The notes under the pieces were generated by a model. It ran no database searches. It was not told the origin of the DNA and worked only from the letters and a program-made list of their open reading frames with translations. The position numbers and the translations under genes are program-made. DNA of 9,113 nt from Deltaproteobacteria bacterium (GTDB lineage Bacteria > Desulfobacterota > Binatia > DP-6), in assembly GCA_005879205.1 (NCBI GenBank), contig VBLD01000086.1, forward strand, positions 33,073-42,185, written 5' to 3'. Each line of letters opens with the position of its first letter. The first letter of the stretch is position 1. This document shows positions 1 through 5,817 of the stretch, one piece after another.

Positions 1-152
1 GCGAGATCGTCGAGGAGTTCCAGGCCGAGGCGCTCCGCGACGAGAAACCGCCGCGTCCGGCCGCCCGGCCGGACAAAAGCACCAGCCAGACCGCGAGCCT
101 GCCCGGCGAGGAGCCCGGCGCGCCGGATAAGCCTCCGTCCGGTCAGGGCTGA
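1..152 (+). CDS. C-terminal tail of a TatA/TatB-type twin-arginine translocase subunit (5' partial)
   Basis: The open frame enters from the window edge (first full codon at base 3) and ends at TGA 150-152, giving 49 residues. It begins EIVEEFQAEAL and continues as a charged, proline-rich tail (DEKPPRPAARPDK, then GEEPGAPDKPPSGQG). TatA/TatB proteins have one N-terminal membrane helix, an amphipathic helix and an acidic, low-complexity cytoplasmic tail; only the tail is visible here. The assignment rests on that composition and on the position 15 nt upstream of tatC, the usual tatA/B-tatC order. In the complex, TatB with TatC binds twin-arginine signal peptides, and TatA forms the pore. The part that would separate TatA from TatB lies outside the window. 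Confidence 0.7.
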   Translation, partial: EIVEEFQAEALRDEKPPRPAARPDKSTSQTASLPGEEPGAPDKPPSGQG

Positions 153-167
153 GCCCGCAGCGGCCAC

Positions 168-938
168 ATGGGGCCCGAGCACGATGCGCGCATGCCGCTC
201 ACTGCGCACCTCGAAGAGCTGCGCTGGCGGATCGTGCGGGCGCTGCTGGCGATCGCGATCGCGTTCCTGGTCTGCTACTGGTTCGCCGACGCGCTGGTCG
301 CCTTCCTGTTCCGTCCGTTGAGCGAGCTCCGCCCGAATCAGCCCGCCGCCTATGGCGTCGGGCTGACCGAGGCGTTCTTCACCAAGCTCAAGGTCTCGTT
401 CGTCGCCGGCCTCTTCGTCGCGAGCCCGGTGGTGTTCTTCCAGGCCTGGCGGTTCGTCGCCCCGGGACTCTACGCCACCGAGAAACGCATGGCGCTGCCC
501 TTCGCCACCGCCGCGTCCATGTTCTTCACGCTGGGCGCGGCCTTCTGCTACCGGCTCGTCTTCCCGACCGCCTTCCGGTTCTTCCTCGAGGAGTTCTCCT
601 CGGTCCACGCCGAGGCGATTCCCACCATGAGCGAGTACCTGAATTTCACCAGCCGGATGCTCCTCGCCTTCGGCGTCACCTTCGAGTTGCCGGTGGTGAC
701 GTTCTTCCTCGCTCGTCTCGGCGTGGTGACCCACCGGACTCTGCTCTCGATGGGCCGCTACGCGATCGTCGTCATCTTCATCGTGGCTGCCGTGCTGACC
801 CCCGGGCCCGACGTCGCCTCGCAGCTCCTCATGGCGGCGCCGCTCCTCGTGCTCTACGGGCTCAGCATCGGGGTGGCGTGGGCCGCAGCGCGGCCGGCGG
901 CCGCACCGGTGCCGGCGGAGGAGACGGGACAGCCCTGA
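168..938 (+). CDS. tatC: Sec-independent protein translocase TatC
   Basis: This 256-residue integral membrane protein is the core receptor of the twin-arginine translocase, which exports folded proteins across the inner membrane. Family signatures are clear. HLEELRWR (residues 14-21) is the N-terminal cytoplasmic motif involved in signal-peptide recognition. The stretch from P87 through QAWRFVAPGLYATEK matches the conserved first cytoplasmic loop. TFELP (171-175) and the TPGPDVASQ segment (211-219) match the usual LTPPD..SQ region, here with one extra glycine. Six hydrophobic stretches (about 23-47, 75-95, 112-135, 160-182, 196-212 and 218-240) match TatC topology, and the length is typical. 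The ATG at 168 has no convincing Shine-Dalgarno; an in-frame ATG at 192, just before PLTAHLEELR, is an alternative start. The gene follows a TatA/B tail and should be cotranscribed with it. Its stop lies 4 nt from the stop of a convergent gene. Confidence 0.96.
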   Translation: MGPEHDARMPLTAHLEELRWRIVRALLAIAIAFLVCYWFADALVAFLFRPLSELRPNQPAAYGVGLTEAFFTKLKVSFVAGLFVASPVVFFQAWRFVAPGLYATEKRMALPFATAASMFFTLGAAFCYRLVFPTAFRFFLEEFSSVHAEAIPTMSEYLNFTSRMLLAFGVTFELPVVTFFLARLGVVTHRTLLSMGRYAIVVIFIVAAVLTPGPDVASQLLMAAPLLVLYGLSIGVAWAAARPAAAPVPAEETGQP

Positions 939-942
939 GCGC

Positions 943-1215
943 TCACGCGTCCTCGTCCGGCCCGAGCCAGTCGCCGTCGAACCCGGCGGGCGGCGCCGAC
1001 TCCTCGCACACGCCCTCGGCGGCGAGCGACGCGACGACGGCGCGCGCCACAGCCTCGAAGTCCGCCGTGGTCAGCACGACCAGCGTCGCCCGATGGCGGT
1101 CGAGCGTCCGGACGGTCGCCACGCCTTCGTACGACTCGAAGACGAACTTCACGTAGGCGATCTCGCGGCGCGGGACGCGCAGGCAGATCGGCACGACGTC
1201 GGGGGTGGGAGTCAC
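943..1215 (-). CDS. Small DUF4911-type protein
   Basis: This 90-residue soluble protein resembles the DUF4911 family: an N-terminal strand (VPICLRVPRREIAYVKFVFES, about 8-28) with the typical R..IAY.KF..E.Y pattern, then a YEGVATVRTLD turn, a second strand (RATLVVLTT) and a helix (DFEAVARAVVASLA). The tail is acidic. No catalytic residues are evident and the family's function is unknown to me. The start is GTG (1213-1215), the only good start after the TGA of the upstream outer-membrane gene at 1219-1221. The 3-nt gap and lack of a Shine-Dalgarno suggest translation by reinitiation after that gene. The small size and coupling suggest a job tied to the outer-membrane gene or to the same regulatory need; this is inference. 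The family call is from remembered pattern, not a search. Confidence 0.72.
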   Translation of the reverse strand: MTPTPDVVPICLRVPRREIAYVKFVFESYEGVATVRTLDRHRATLVVLTTADFEAVARAVVASLAAEGVCEESAPPAGFDGDWLGPDEDA

Positions 1216-1218
1216 GGC

Positions 1219-2766
1219 TCAGAAGCTGTAGCGCGCGTCGAGGACGAACTCGTCGTTGTCGCGGAACTGCCCGATGAGCGACAGCCGCGGCCCGCCGATC
1301 GCCAGGTAGCCGACGCGCAGGCGCAGGTCGTCGCGTACCCGATAGGACAGGCGCGGGAAGACGAACCACGCCTGCCGCTCGAAGGCCCAGACGCCTCTCA
1401 CCTCGACTTCCATCCGCTCGGCGAGGTACTGCTTGCGGACCGAGGCCACGAGGCGGGTCTCCGGATCGCTCACCACGAGCGGCGGGGTGCGCTCGAGGAA
1501 CGCGATCTGGTTCACCTGGAGGAGCGGCCGGTAGCCGCGCCAGAAGTAGTCCGCACCGGCGCCCCACTCGACCGTGTCGAAGGAGGGGAACAGGGTGCCG
1601 AGCGGCACCGCGGCACGGTGACGCTTCAGGAGCTCGAGCGCGATCCGCTTCAGCGGCAGCCCCGCGAGCGCCGACTGGGAGGTCAGGTCGCTCGAGCGGC
1701 GGAGATACGGCCGGTCGTCGAGCCAGGCCGCCTCGGCGCGCACCGTGAATCCCGCGATCGGCATCGCCCAGTCGGCACCGGTCATGTGGATCGCGTCGTG
1801 CGCCTGCCGGAGCCGGCTGACGACGCGCGCGTGGAGCGGCGTGAGCGAGACGAGCTGGAGCTCGGGGCGGAGGTCGAGGTCGGGTCCGGTCTCGGGGCCG
1901 GTGTAGTGATAGAGGTCCCAGTCGGATTCTCCCGCCGTGCCCCCCAGGCGCAGCGCGAGGCCGCCCGCGTCGAGGCGCCGCGGCGGCCGGTGGTTCTCGG
2001 TCTCGAGCGTCACCGGGAGGACGAGCGGCGTGTCGGTCGGCAGGCCCGCGCGCGTCAGCGTCGCCGCCGAGACCACGATGCGGCGCGGCGGCACGAGGCT
2101 CTGCGGGAACCAGCGTTCCTCGACCACGCCGAGACGGGGGGCGACGGCGAGCGGGACGTAGACGAGCGTCGCGCGCACCCCCGCGAGCGCCAGGCGCGGC
2201 ACGTCGGGCAGGTAATACGTGCCGAGCACCGCCGGGATGCCGATCTTCCGCTCCTCGAAGTCCTCGACCAGCGGATCGTGATAGTCGCGCGGGTTCAGGA
2301 TGTCGGTCGGCGGGATGCCGTCGAGCTTGCCCCACGCCATCCTCTGCACGCCGACGCGAAGATCGGCGCGGCGGAGGTGAACGTCGGCGAACGCCTCGCT
2401 CACCTCGGTCGACGGCGTGCGGTTCTGGTAGGTGTGCGACCAGTCGTAGACACCCGCGCCGGAACCGCCCTCGAACGGTCCCCCGACGCGCTCGCGCAGC
2501 TCGAGGTGGCCACGCAGCCAGCGGGCGGCGGCCCCGTCGAGGCGCAGATCGAGCAACGCCTGTGGCCGCTCGCGCTTCCCCCCCTCGGTCTCGGCGACGG
2601 CGAGGCCGTCGAGGTAGCCGCCCGCGGTGAGATGCGCCCCCGTGCCCGGGACCTCGACGGCGGCCGCCGTCGCGGCCAGAAGGAGCCCGATGGCGACGGC
2701 CTTCGCGTTGAACCGGGGGGTCGGCCTCTCTATACTCCCGCGCCCATGAGCTCGCGCGCGACCCAC
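1219..2766 (-). CDS. DUF1302-like outer-membrane beta-barrel protein
   Basis: Taking the GTG at 2764-2766 as start gives 515 residues. A hydrophobic signal peptide core (AKAVAIGLLLAATAAA, about 21-36) with probable cleavage after AAA36 sends it to the periplasm. The rest is alternating hydrophobic/polar strands ending in RYSF, and a C-terminal phenylalanine is the usual Bam recognition signal of outer-membrane barrels. The segment at 143-178 (MAWGKLDGIPPTDILNPRDY, then a DFEERKIGIP stretch) closely matches the WG..DG....D.LNP.D motif I associate with DUF1302 proteins. Other barrel features are the paired strands near AWLDDRPYLRR and the ADYFWRGYRPLLQVNQIAF stretch. The substrate is unknown; a porin-like or export role is possible. 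The start is doubtful: no ATG or TTG lies in frame near the signal peptide, and GTG 2766 overlaps the divergent gene's start at 2746 by 21 nt. An ATA at 2731-2733 would give a neater signal peptide but is a very rare start. The gene is probably cotranscribed with the DUF4911 gene behind it. Confidence 0.8.
   Translation of the reverse strand: MGRARAHGRGSIERPTPRFNAKAVAIGLLLAATAAAVEVPGTGAHLTAGGYLDGLAVAETEGGKRERPQALLDLRLDGAAARWLRGHLELRERVGGPFEGGSGAGVYDWSHTYQNRTPSTEVSEAFADVHLRRADLRVGVQRMAWGKLDGIPPTDILNPRDYHDPLVEDFEERKIGIPAVLGTYYLPDVPRLALAGVRATLVYVPLAVAPRLGVVEERWFPQSLVPPRRIVVSAATLTRAGLPTDTPLVLPVTLETENHRPPRRLDAGGLALRLGGTAGESDWDLYHYTGPETGPDLDLRPELQLVSLTPLHARVVSRLRQAHDAIHMTGADWAMPIAGFTVRAEAAWLDDRPYLRRSSDLTSQSALAGLPLKRIALELLKRHRAAVPLGTLFPSFDTVEWGAGADYFWRGYRPLLQVNQIAFLERTPPLVVSDPETRLVASVRKQYLAERMEVEVRGVWAFERQAWFVFPRLSYRVRDDLRLRVGYLAIGGPRLSLIGQFRDNDEFVLDARYSF
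2708..2736 (+). promoter_or_regulatory. Sigma70-like promoter for the 80-residue gene
   Basis: TTGAAC (2708-2713) and TATACT (2731-2736) are separated by exactly 17 nt, a near-consensus housekeeping promoter in an otherwise extremely GC-rich stretch. The -10 box ends 9 nt before the ATG at 2746, so transcription should start within a few bases of the start codon, giving a leaderless mRNA. It lies inside the putative 5' end of the divergent outer-membrane gene. Confidence 0.65.
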
Positions 2767-2988
2767 TTGCTCGACAAGAACTTCGACCGGCAGATCGGCA
2801 CCACCCACCGGCGGCTCGTCAAGGCGATGGACGGCCGGGTCGGCGCCATGAGCCTCGAGACCAAGGAGCGCTACTTCGCCGTGCTGTCGATGCTGGTCGG
2901 CAAGCTCGAGGAACCCGAGAAGTCCTTGCGCGAGATCGCGCAGGAGATGATCGCCGAGGCGGCGAGCGTCATCTTCCTCGAGCCATAG
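2746..2988 (+). CDS. Small helical protein of unknown function
   Basis: This encodes 80 residues that I do not recognise. There is no signal peptide, membrane segment or cysteine. The N-terminal third is basic and polar (RATHLLDKNFDRQIGTTHRR); from about residue 36 it reads as two amphipathic helices (SLETKERYFAVLSMLVGKLEE and EKSLREIAQEMIAEAASVIF) split by a proline at 57, which suggests a small helical hairpin that may dimerise. The reality of the gene is supported by the strong promoter 9 nt upstream, an ATG start, a hairpin after the stop and codon use like its neighbours. It is monocistronic, divergent from the outer-membrane gene and convergent with the HAD gene. A long antisense frame covers the neighbouring outer-membrane gene in the same phase, but its translation looks unlike protein, and ATG 2746 is the sensible start. 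A regulatory or adaptor role is possible but unsupported. Confidence 0.7.
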   Translation: MSSRATHLLDKNFDRQIGTTHRRLVKAMDGRVGAMSLETKERYFAVLSMLVGKLEEPEKSLREIAQEMIAEAASVIFLEP

Positions 2989-2992
2989 CCGC

Positions 2993-3011
2993 CGCGCGCG
3001 AGCCGCGCGCG
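2993..3011. terminator. GC hairpin between convergent genes
   Basis: An 8-bp perfect stem (2993-3000 with 3004-3011) closes a 3-nt AGC loop, 4 nt after the stop of the 80-residue gene and 13 nt from the stop of the HAD gene on the other strand. There is no T-tract on either side, so it is a weak or factor-assisted terminator candidate; alternating GC repeats make chance stems common here. Confidence 0.35.
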
Positions 3012-3023
3012 AGCGGCCTGAGT

Positions 3024-3704
3024 CTAGAAAATGGCCTCGAGCCGCTCCCACGTCACTTCCTCGAGCGACGTCACCACCAGGTCGGCGCCGCCCAGCGCCT
3101 CGGCGGGGTACGAGTTGGTGACCGCCAGGCAGCGCATGCCCGCCCGGCGGGCCGCCTCGACCCCCGCGCGCGAGTCCTCGACGACCAGACAGTGCTCGGC
3201 CGCCAGGGCGGGCGCTGCTTCGCGCAGGCGCTCCAGCGCGCCGAGGAAGGCCGCGGGCGAGGGCTTCCCCTCCTCGACGTCCTCGGCGCTCACGATCGCC
3301 GCGAAGGCACGGGTGAGGCCCGCCTGCGCGAGAATGAGCGCGATCTCGCGTCGCAGCGCCCCCGAGGCGATGGCGAGCGGCACGCGTGCGGCGGCGGCCC
3401 GCACGAACTCCGGCACGCCCGGGAAGATGCGGACGCCGTCGCGCACGAGGTCGAGGAAATGACCGGCCTTCGCCGCCGTGAGCGCCTGCACGCGCTCGGG
3501 CGATGCCGGGCGCCCGGCGTCGCGCAGCGCTTCGACGACGGCGTCGTGGTCGTCGAAACCCAGGTAGCGCGCGTAGTAGGCCTCGGCAGTCAGCGCGACG
3601 CCGTCCGCGGCCAGCGCGCGCTGGAACGCCGCCAGGTGAAGCGGCTCGTCGTCGGCGATGACGCCGTCGAAGTCGAACACGAGCGCACGCGGTCCGCGGG
3701 ACAC
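3024..3704 (-). CDS. HAD-superfamily hydrolase, beta-phosphoglucomutase-like
   Basis: This 226-residue cytosolic HAD subfamily IA protein shows all four motifs. Motif I is DFDGVIAD (11-18), with nucleophile D11 and acid/base D13. Motif II is S114 in IASGA. Motif III is K147 in GKPSP. Motif IV is E176-D177 in VVEDSRAG, which binds magnesium. An alpha-helical cap lies between motifs I and II (about 20-90). The ED-SRAGVEAARRAGM stretch and cap type match beta-phosphoglucomutase or phosphoglycolate-phosphatase-like enzymes, so it probably hydrolyses or transfers phosphate on a small sugar phosphate; the substrate cannot be read from sequence. The start is GTG 3702-3704; no upstream in-frame ATG exists. 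A TATAAG box lies 8 nt before it, and an AGAGG stretch 5 nt before it could also serve as a weak Shine-Dalgarno. It is a single-gene unit, divergent from the RNase Z-like gene. Confidence 0.9.
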   Translation of the reverse strand: MSRGPRALVFDFDGVIADDEPLHLAAFQRALAADGVALTAEAYYARYLGFDDHDAVVEALRDAGRPASPERVQALTAAKAGHFLDLVRDGVRIFPGVPEFVRAAAARVPLAIASGALRREIALILAQAGLTRAFAAIVSAEDVEEGKPSPAAFLGALERLREAAPALAAEHCLVVEDSRAGVEAARRAGMRCLAVTNSYPAEALGGADLVVTSLEEVTWERLEAIF

Positions 3705-3712
3705 GGGCGCCT

Positions 3713-3742
3713 CTTATAGCGGCAAGGCGCCGGTCCGGCCAA
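3713..3742 (-). promoter_or_regulatory. Promoter of the HAD gene
   Basis: Reading the minus strand, TTGGCC (3742-3737) and TATAAG (3718-3713) are 18 nt apart, and the -10 box ends 8 nt before the GTG at 3704. Transcription would begin at or next to the start codon, so the mRNA would be leaderless or nearly so. Confidence 0.5.
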
Positions 3743-3748
3743 ACCGGC
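3729..3748. repeat. Inverted repeat in the divergent HAD / RNase Z-like promoter region
   Basis: GCCGGT (3729-3734) and ACCGGC (3743-3748) form a perfect 6-bp inverted repeat with an 8-nt centre. It overlaps the -35 region of the HAD promoter and lies just upstream of the presumed -35 of the divergent gene, where an operator for a dimeric repressor would sit. Short GC-rich palindromes arise by chance in this genome, so this is only a candidate. Confidence 0.3.
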
Positions 3749-3771
3749 TGGCGGGGGGCGAGCGTGCTCTC

Positions 3772-3777
3772 TAGAAT
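3772..3777 (+). promoter_or_regulatory. -10 box (TAGAAT) of the RNase Z-like operon
   Basis: TAGAAT ends 10 nt before the ATG at 3788. No good -35 is visible (only TGGCGG at 3749-3754, 17 nt upstream). If this is the -10 box, the mRNA starts at about the ATG, and a GTG at 3764 lies upstream of the transcript and cannot be the start. This decides the annotation of the downstream gene. Confidence 0.45.
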
Positions 3778-3787
3778 CGAGACGCCG

Positions 3788-4813
3788 ATGAAGTCGACCT
3801 TCCGCCCCCGCCTGCTGAACGGGCAGACCGGCGATCCCGCGCTGCTGCTGAACCTCCGGTGGCAGGGACGCGCGCTGCTCGTCGACCTCGGACGGATCGA
3901 CCGGACGCCCGCGCCCGTGCTCCTGCCGATCGAGGCGGTCTTCGTGTCCCACACCCACATGGACCACTTCATGGGCTTCGACCAGCTGCTGCGCATCTTC
4001 CTCGCGCGCGACACGACGCTCCGGCTCTACGGACCCGCGGGCCTCGCCGACTGCGTCGAGGGGAAGCTCGCCGGCTACACCTGGAACCTGACCGACGAAT
4101 ACGCGTTCACGATCGAGGTGACGGACATCGGCGAGCGACAGACGACCGGCTGGCGCTTCGCCGCACGCCGCCGCTTCGCGCGCGAGATGGTCGGACCACC
4201 CCGGCCGTTCACCGGCGTGGTGGTCGCCGACCCGGTCTTCACGGTCGAGGCCGCACCGCTCGACCACCGCATCGTGTCGATGGCATATGCCGTGACCGAG
4301 CGGACGCATCTGAACGTGCGCACCGACGTGCTTGCGGCCTCGGGCCTTCGGCCGGGCCGGTGGCTCAACGTGCTCAAGGACGCGGTGCGCGCCGGAGCCC
4401 CGCCCGACACGCCGATCGAGGTGACCCCGGAAGACCGCCGGCCCCTCGCAGCGCTGCGCGACGAGCTCCTCGTGGTGACGCCCGGCCAGAAGGTCGCCTA
4501 CGTGGTGGATACCCTCTTCTCACCGGGGAACGTCGCCAAGGTCACGCGCCTCGCCGCGGGCGCCGACGTGCTCTTCTGCGAGGCGCCGTTCCTGGAGGAG
4601 GACCTCGAGCAGGCGACCCGCCGCTATCACCTCACCGCGGCGCAGGCCGGCGCGCTGGCCCGCGCGGCCGGCGTGCGTCGCCTCCAGGTGTTCCACTTCT
4701 CGCCGCGGTACGAGGGGCGCTACGGCGAGATCATCGCCGAGGCGCAGGCGGAGTTCGCCGGCCAGGAGCCGCGCTATGGCGGTCTGGAGCGAGGACGCGC
4801 GGCGCTTCCTTGA
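3788..4813 (+). CDS. RNase Z-like metallo-beta-lactamase-fold hydrolase
   Basis: This is a 341-residue MBL-fold enzyme. Metal ligands visible are H55, H57, D59 and H60 in SHTHMDH; probably H160 in PLDHR; D241 in YVVDT; and H303 in HFSPRY. The overall order, the YHLTAAQAGALA helix and the FHFSPRYEG motif match the RNase Z family, which cuts the 3' trailer from tRNA precursors. The first motif departs from the common SHLHGDH of tRNA-processing RNase Z (methionine for glycine), and the N-terminus (FRPRLLNGQTGDPALLL) is that of a family often labelled ribonuclease Z in deltaproteobacteria. The tRNA substrate is therefore likely but not certain; another phosphodiester or ester is possible. I chose ATG 3788 over the in-frame GTG 3764 because a TAGAAT box lies 10 nt before it and the family usually starts just before the FxPRLxNGxxGDP segment. 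The end overlaps the next gene by 38 nt. Confidence 0.82.
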   Translation: MKSTFRPRLLNGQTGDPALLLNLRWQGRALLVDLGRIDRTPAPVLLPIEAVFVSHTHMDHFMGFDQLLRIFLARDTTLRLYGPAGLADCVEGKLAGYTWNLTDEYAFTIEVTDIGERQTTGWRFAARRRFAREMVGPPRPFTGVVVADPVFTVEAAPLDHRIVSMAYAVTERTHLNVRTDVLAASGLRPGRWLNVLKDAVRAGAPPDTPIEVTPEDRRPLAALRDELLVVTPGQKVAYVVDTLFSPGNVAKVTRLAAGADVLFCEAPFLEEDLEQATRRYHLTAAQAGALARAAGVRRLQVFHFSPRYEGRYGEIIAEAQAEFAGQEPRYGGLERGRAALP

Positions 4814-5219
4814 GGCGCACCGCGTCGGGCACCTGGCCACCGCAGGTGCCGACGGTGCGCCGCACGTCGTTCCCGTCTGCTATGCGCTCGACGATCGGGC
4901 GCTCTACTTCATCGCCGACGCGAAGCCGAAGCGCCGTGCGCCTCGCGCGCTGAAGCGCCTCGAGAACCTGCGCGAGAACCCGCGCGCCGCGCTCGTCGTC
5001 GACGACTACGACGAGGACTGGTCGCGGCTCGCCTGGGTGTTGGTGCGCGGCACCGCCTCGTTCGTCGTCGACCCGACCGTCCATGCCGCGGCGCTTCGCC
5101 TGCTGCGCACGCGCTACGCGCAGTACGAGGCGATGGCACTCGATGACTCGATGCGCCATCCGGTGGTCCGCATCGATCCGGTGCGGGTGGTCATGTGGCG
5201 CTCGCTGCGCGGTACGTGA
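4776..5219 (+). CDS. PPOX-class flavin/F420-type protein (Rv0121-like)
   Basis: This 147-residue split-barrel protein belongs to the pyridoxamine 5'-phosphate oxidase-like fold. Family features are the opening helix and strand (FLEAHRVGHLATAGADGAPHVVPVCYAL, residues 11-38), YFIADAKPKRR (44-54), RLENLRENPRAALVVDDY (61-78), DWSRLAWVLVRGTA (81-94) and the C-terminal strand VVRIDPVRVVMWRS. This matches the PPOX-class F420-dependent subgroup named after Rv0121, whose members are thought to bind F420 or FMN and reduce unidentified small molecules. The DAKPKR segment is characteristic. An AGGAG at 4764-4768 lies 7 nt before the ATG, inside the end of the upstream gene, and the two frames overlap by 38 nt, so they form an operon. 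The cofactor cannot be decided from sequence; F420 use would require the host to make F420. Confidence 0.85.
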   Translation: MAVWSEDARRFLEAHRVGHLATAGADGAPHVVPVCYALDDRALYFIADAKPKRRAPRALKRLENLRENPRAALVVDDYDEDWSRLAWVLVRGTASFVVDPTVHAAALRLLRTRYAQYEAMALDDSMRHPVVRIDPVRVVMWRSLRGT

Positions 5220-5247
5220 GGCGGGTCCTTGCGCCGCTGCCTCACGT
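5214..5247 (+). terminator. Hairpin terminator containing the stop codon
   Basis: A perfect 9-bp stem (5214-5222 with 5239-5247) with a 16-nt loop is followed by TTTC. The TGA of the PPOX gene (5217-5219) is within the 5' arm. It is well placed to end the RNase Z-like/PPOX operon, though its T-tract is short. Confidence 0.5.
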
Positions 5248-5529
5248 TTCGAGGCGAAGCAGGTTTGCACGGTTGCGCCTCCGGAGCGCGCTTCGGGCAC
5301 GCCCGGAGCACGCCATGTGAGCTGCTCTGAGCGTTCTCCTGGGCACGCCGTCGGCCACGACCATCGCGCTGTTCCAACTCAGCGAGAAGATGGAGAAAGA
5401 AAACGCCGGTCACTCCCCCGGCGCAACCCTTCACGAGAGACACGCCACGACGTTCCGAGAGCCGTGCGGGGAACCCCCCGCTGGCACTGGATTCGCTACT
5501 CGCGCCCCACCCAGAGGGGGCTGATCACG
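5220..5529. other. Gene-free region with several hairpins
   Basis: No convincing gene is seen in these 310 nt on either strand. After the operon's terminator there is a second hairpin (8-bp stem 5290-5297 with 5302-5309, one G-T pair, CACG loop), an A-rich purine stretch (about 5381-5403), a 6-bp stem (5404-5409 with 5418-5423), and the leader of the next gene. The sequence looks less GC-rich and less coding-like than its surroundings. A 44-codon frame from 5390 to 5524 lacks a Shine-Dalgarno and resembles nothing. No clear -10/-35 pair is visible. Confidence 0.6.
5466..5520 (+). promoter_or_regulatory. Structured leader with alternative hairpins around a Shine-Dalgarno
   Basis: The purine-rich ribosome binding site AGAGGGGG (5513-5520) of the next gene lies within a 10-nt arm (5511-5520) that can pair with 5475-5484 (nine pairs, one G-A mismatch), with a 26-nt loop. 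The same upstream arm can instead pair locally: GCGGGG (5466-5471) with CCCCGC (5476-5481) around an AACC loop. The two pairings exclude each other, so one exposes and the other hides the ribosome binding site. This is the layout of a translational on/off leader; what, if anything, switches it is unknown. Confidence 0.4.
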
Positions 5530-5802
5530 ATGATTATCGACCGCGAGACATTCACCGAGCTGGCTGTTCATCTCAAACTCGCCTCGGATGCTGTGCTGAC
5601 CACGGCTCGCCATCTCGCGGTGCTCTCGAATGGAGACGCCGGACCGGATGAGCACTGGGCCGGCACGCTCGACAGCCTGATGTCGATGAACACCGAAATC
5701 ACCGTCATGGAACGGATTCTGCGGGCACTCATGGAAGCGAACCGGGAGGAAGAGTCCTCGCTCTCGGTGCCCGACAAGAAATCCGAGCCGCTGCCGTCCT
5801 GA
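5530..5802 (+). CDS. Small orphan protein of unknown function
   Basis: This encodes 90 residues that I do not recognise. It looks mostly helical: a first amphipathic helix (DRETFTELAVHLKLASDAVLTTARHLAVLS, about 4-33), a short polar turn (NGDAGPDEHW), a second helix (about 45-72, with METs in LMSMNTEITVMERILRALMEA) and a charged, disordered tail rich in E, S, K and P. No signal peptide, membrane helix or cysteine is present. The ATG at 5530 is preceded by AGAGGGGG, with 9 nt between. Base composition is visibly lower in GC than that of its neighbours and the codon choice is more varied, which may mean recent acquisition or a lineage-specific gene. It stands alone, with a structured leader before it and a strong hairpin after it, and converges with the SDR operon. 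Two-helix architecture could suit a small protein-protein regulator, but nothing shows this. Confidence 0.65.
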   Translation: MIIDRETFTELAVHLKLASDAVLTTARHLAVLSNGDAGPDEHWAGTLDSLMSMNTEITVMERILRALMEANREEESSLSVPDKKSEPLPS

Positions 5803-5817
5803 AGCATCGTTCCCGCC

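Noticed and set aside
1093..2988. 631-codon open frame on the plus strand
   Set aside because: Antisense to the outer-membrane gene; its translation is arginine/glutamate-rich low-complexity text with no domains, typical of high-GC shadow frames. Only its last 80 codons (from 2746) are kept as a real gene.
3764..3787. GTG at 3764 as the start of the RNase Z-like gene
   Set aside because: It lies upstream of the TAGAAT -10 box, so would be outside the transcript; the family usually begins close to ATG 3788.
1219..4014. 931-codon minus-strand frame continuing upstream of the outer-membrane gene
   Set aside because: Upstream of about 2766 it overlaps the HAD and RNase Z-like genes in wrong frames and looks non-protein-like; the true gene starts near the signal peptide.
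5390..5524. 44-codon open frame in the gene-free region
   Set aside because: No Shine-Dalgarno or promoter, proline/glycine-rich translation without resemblance to any family; overlaps structured leader sequence.
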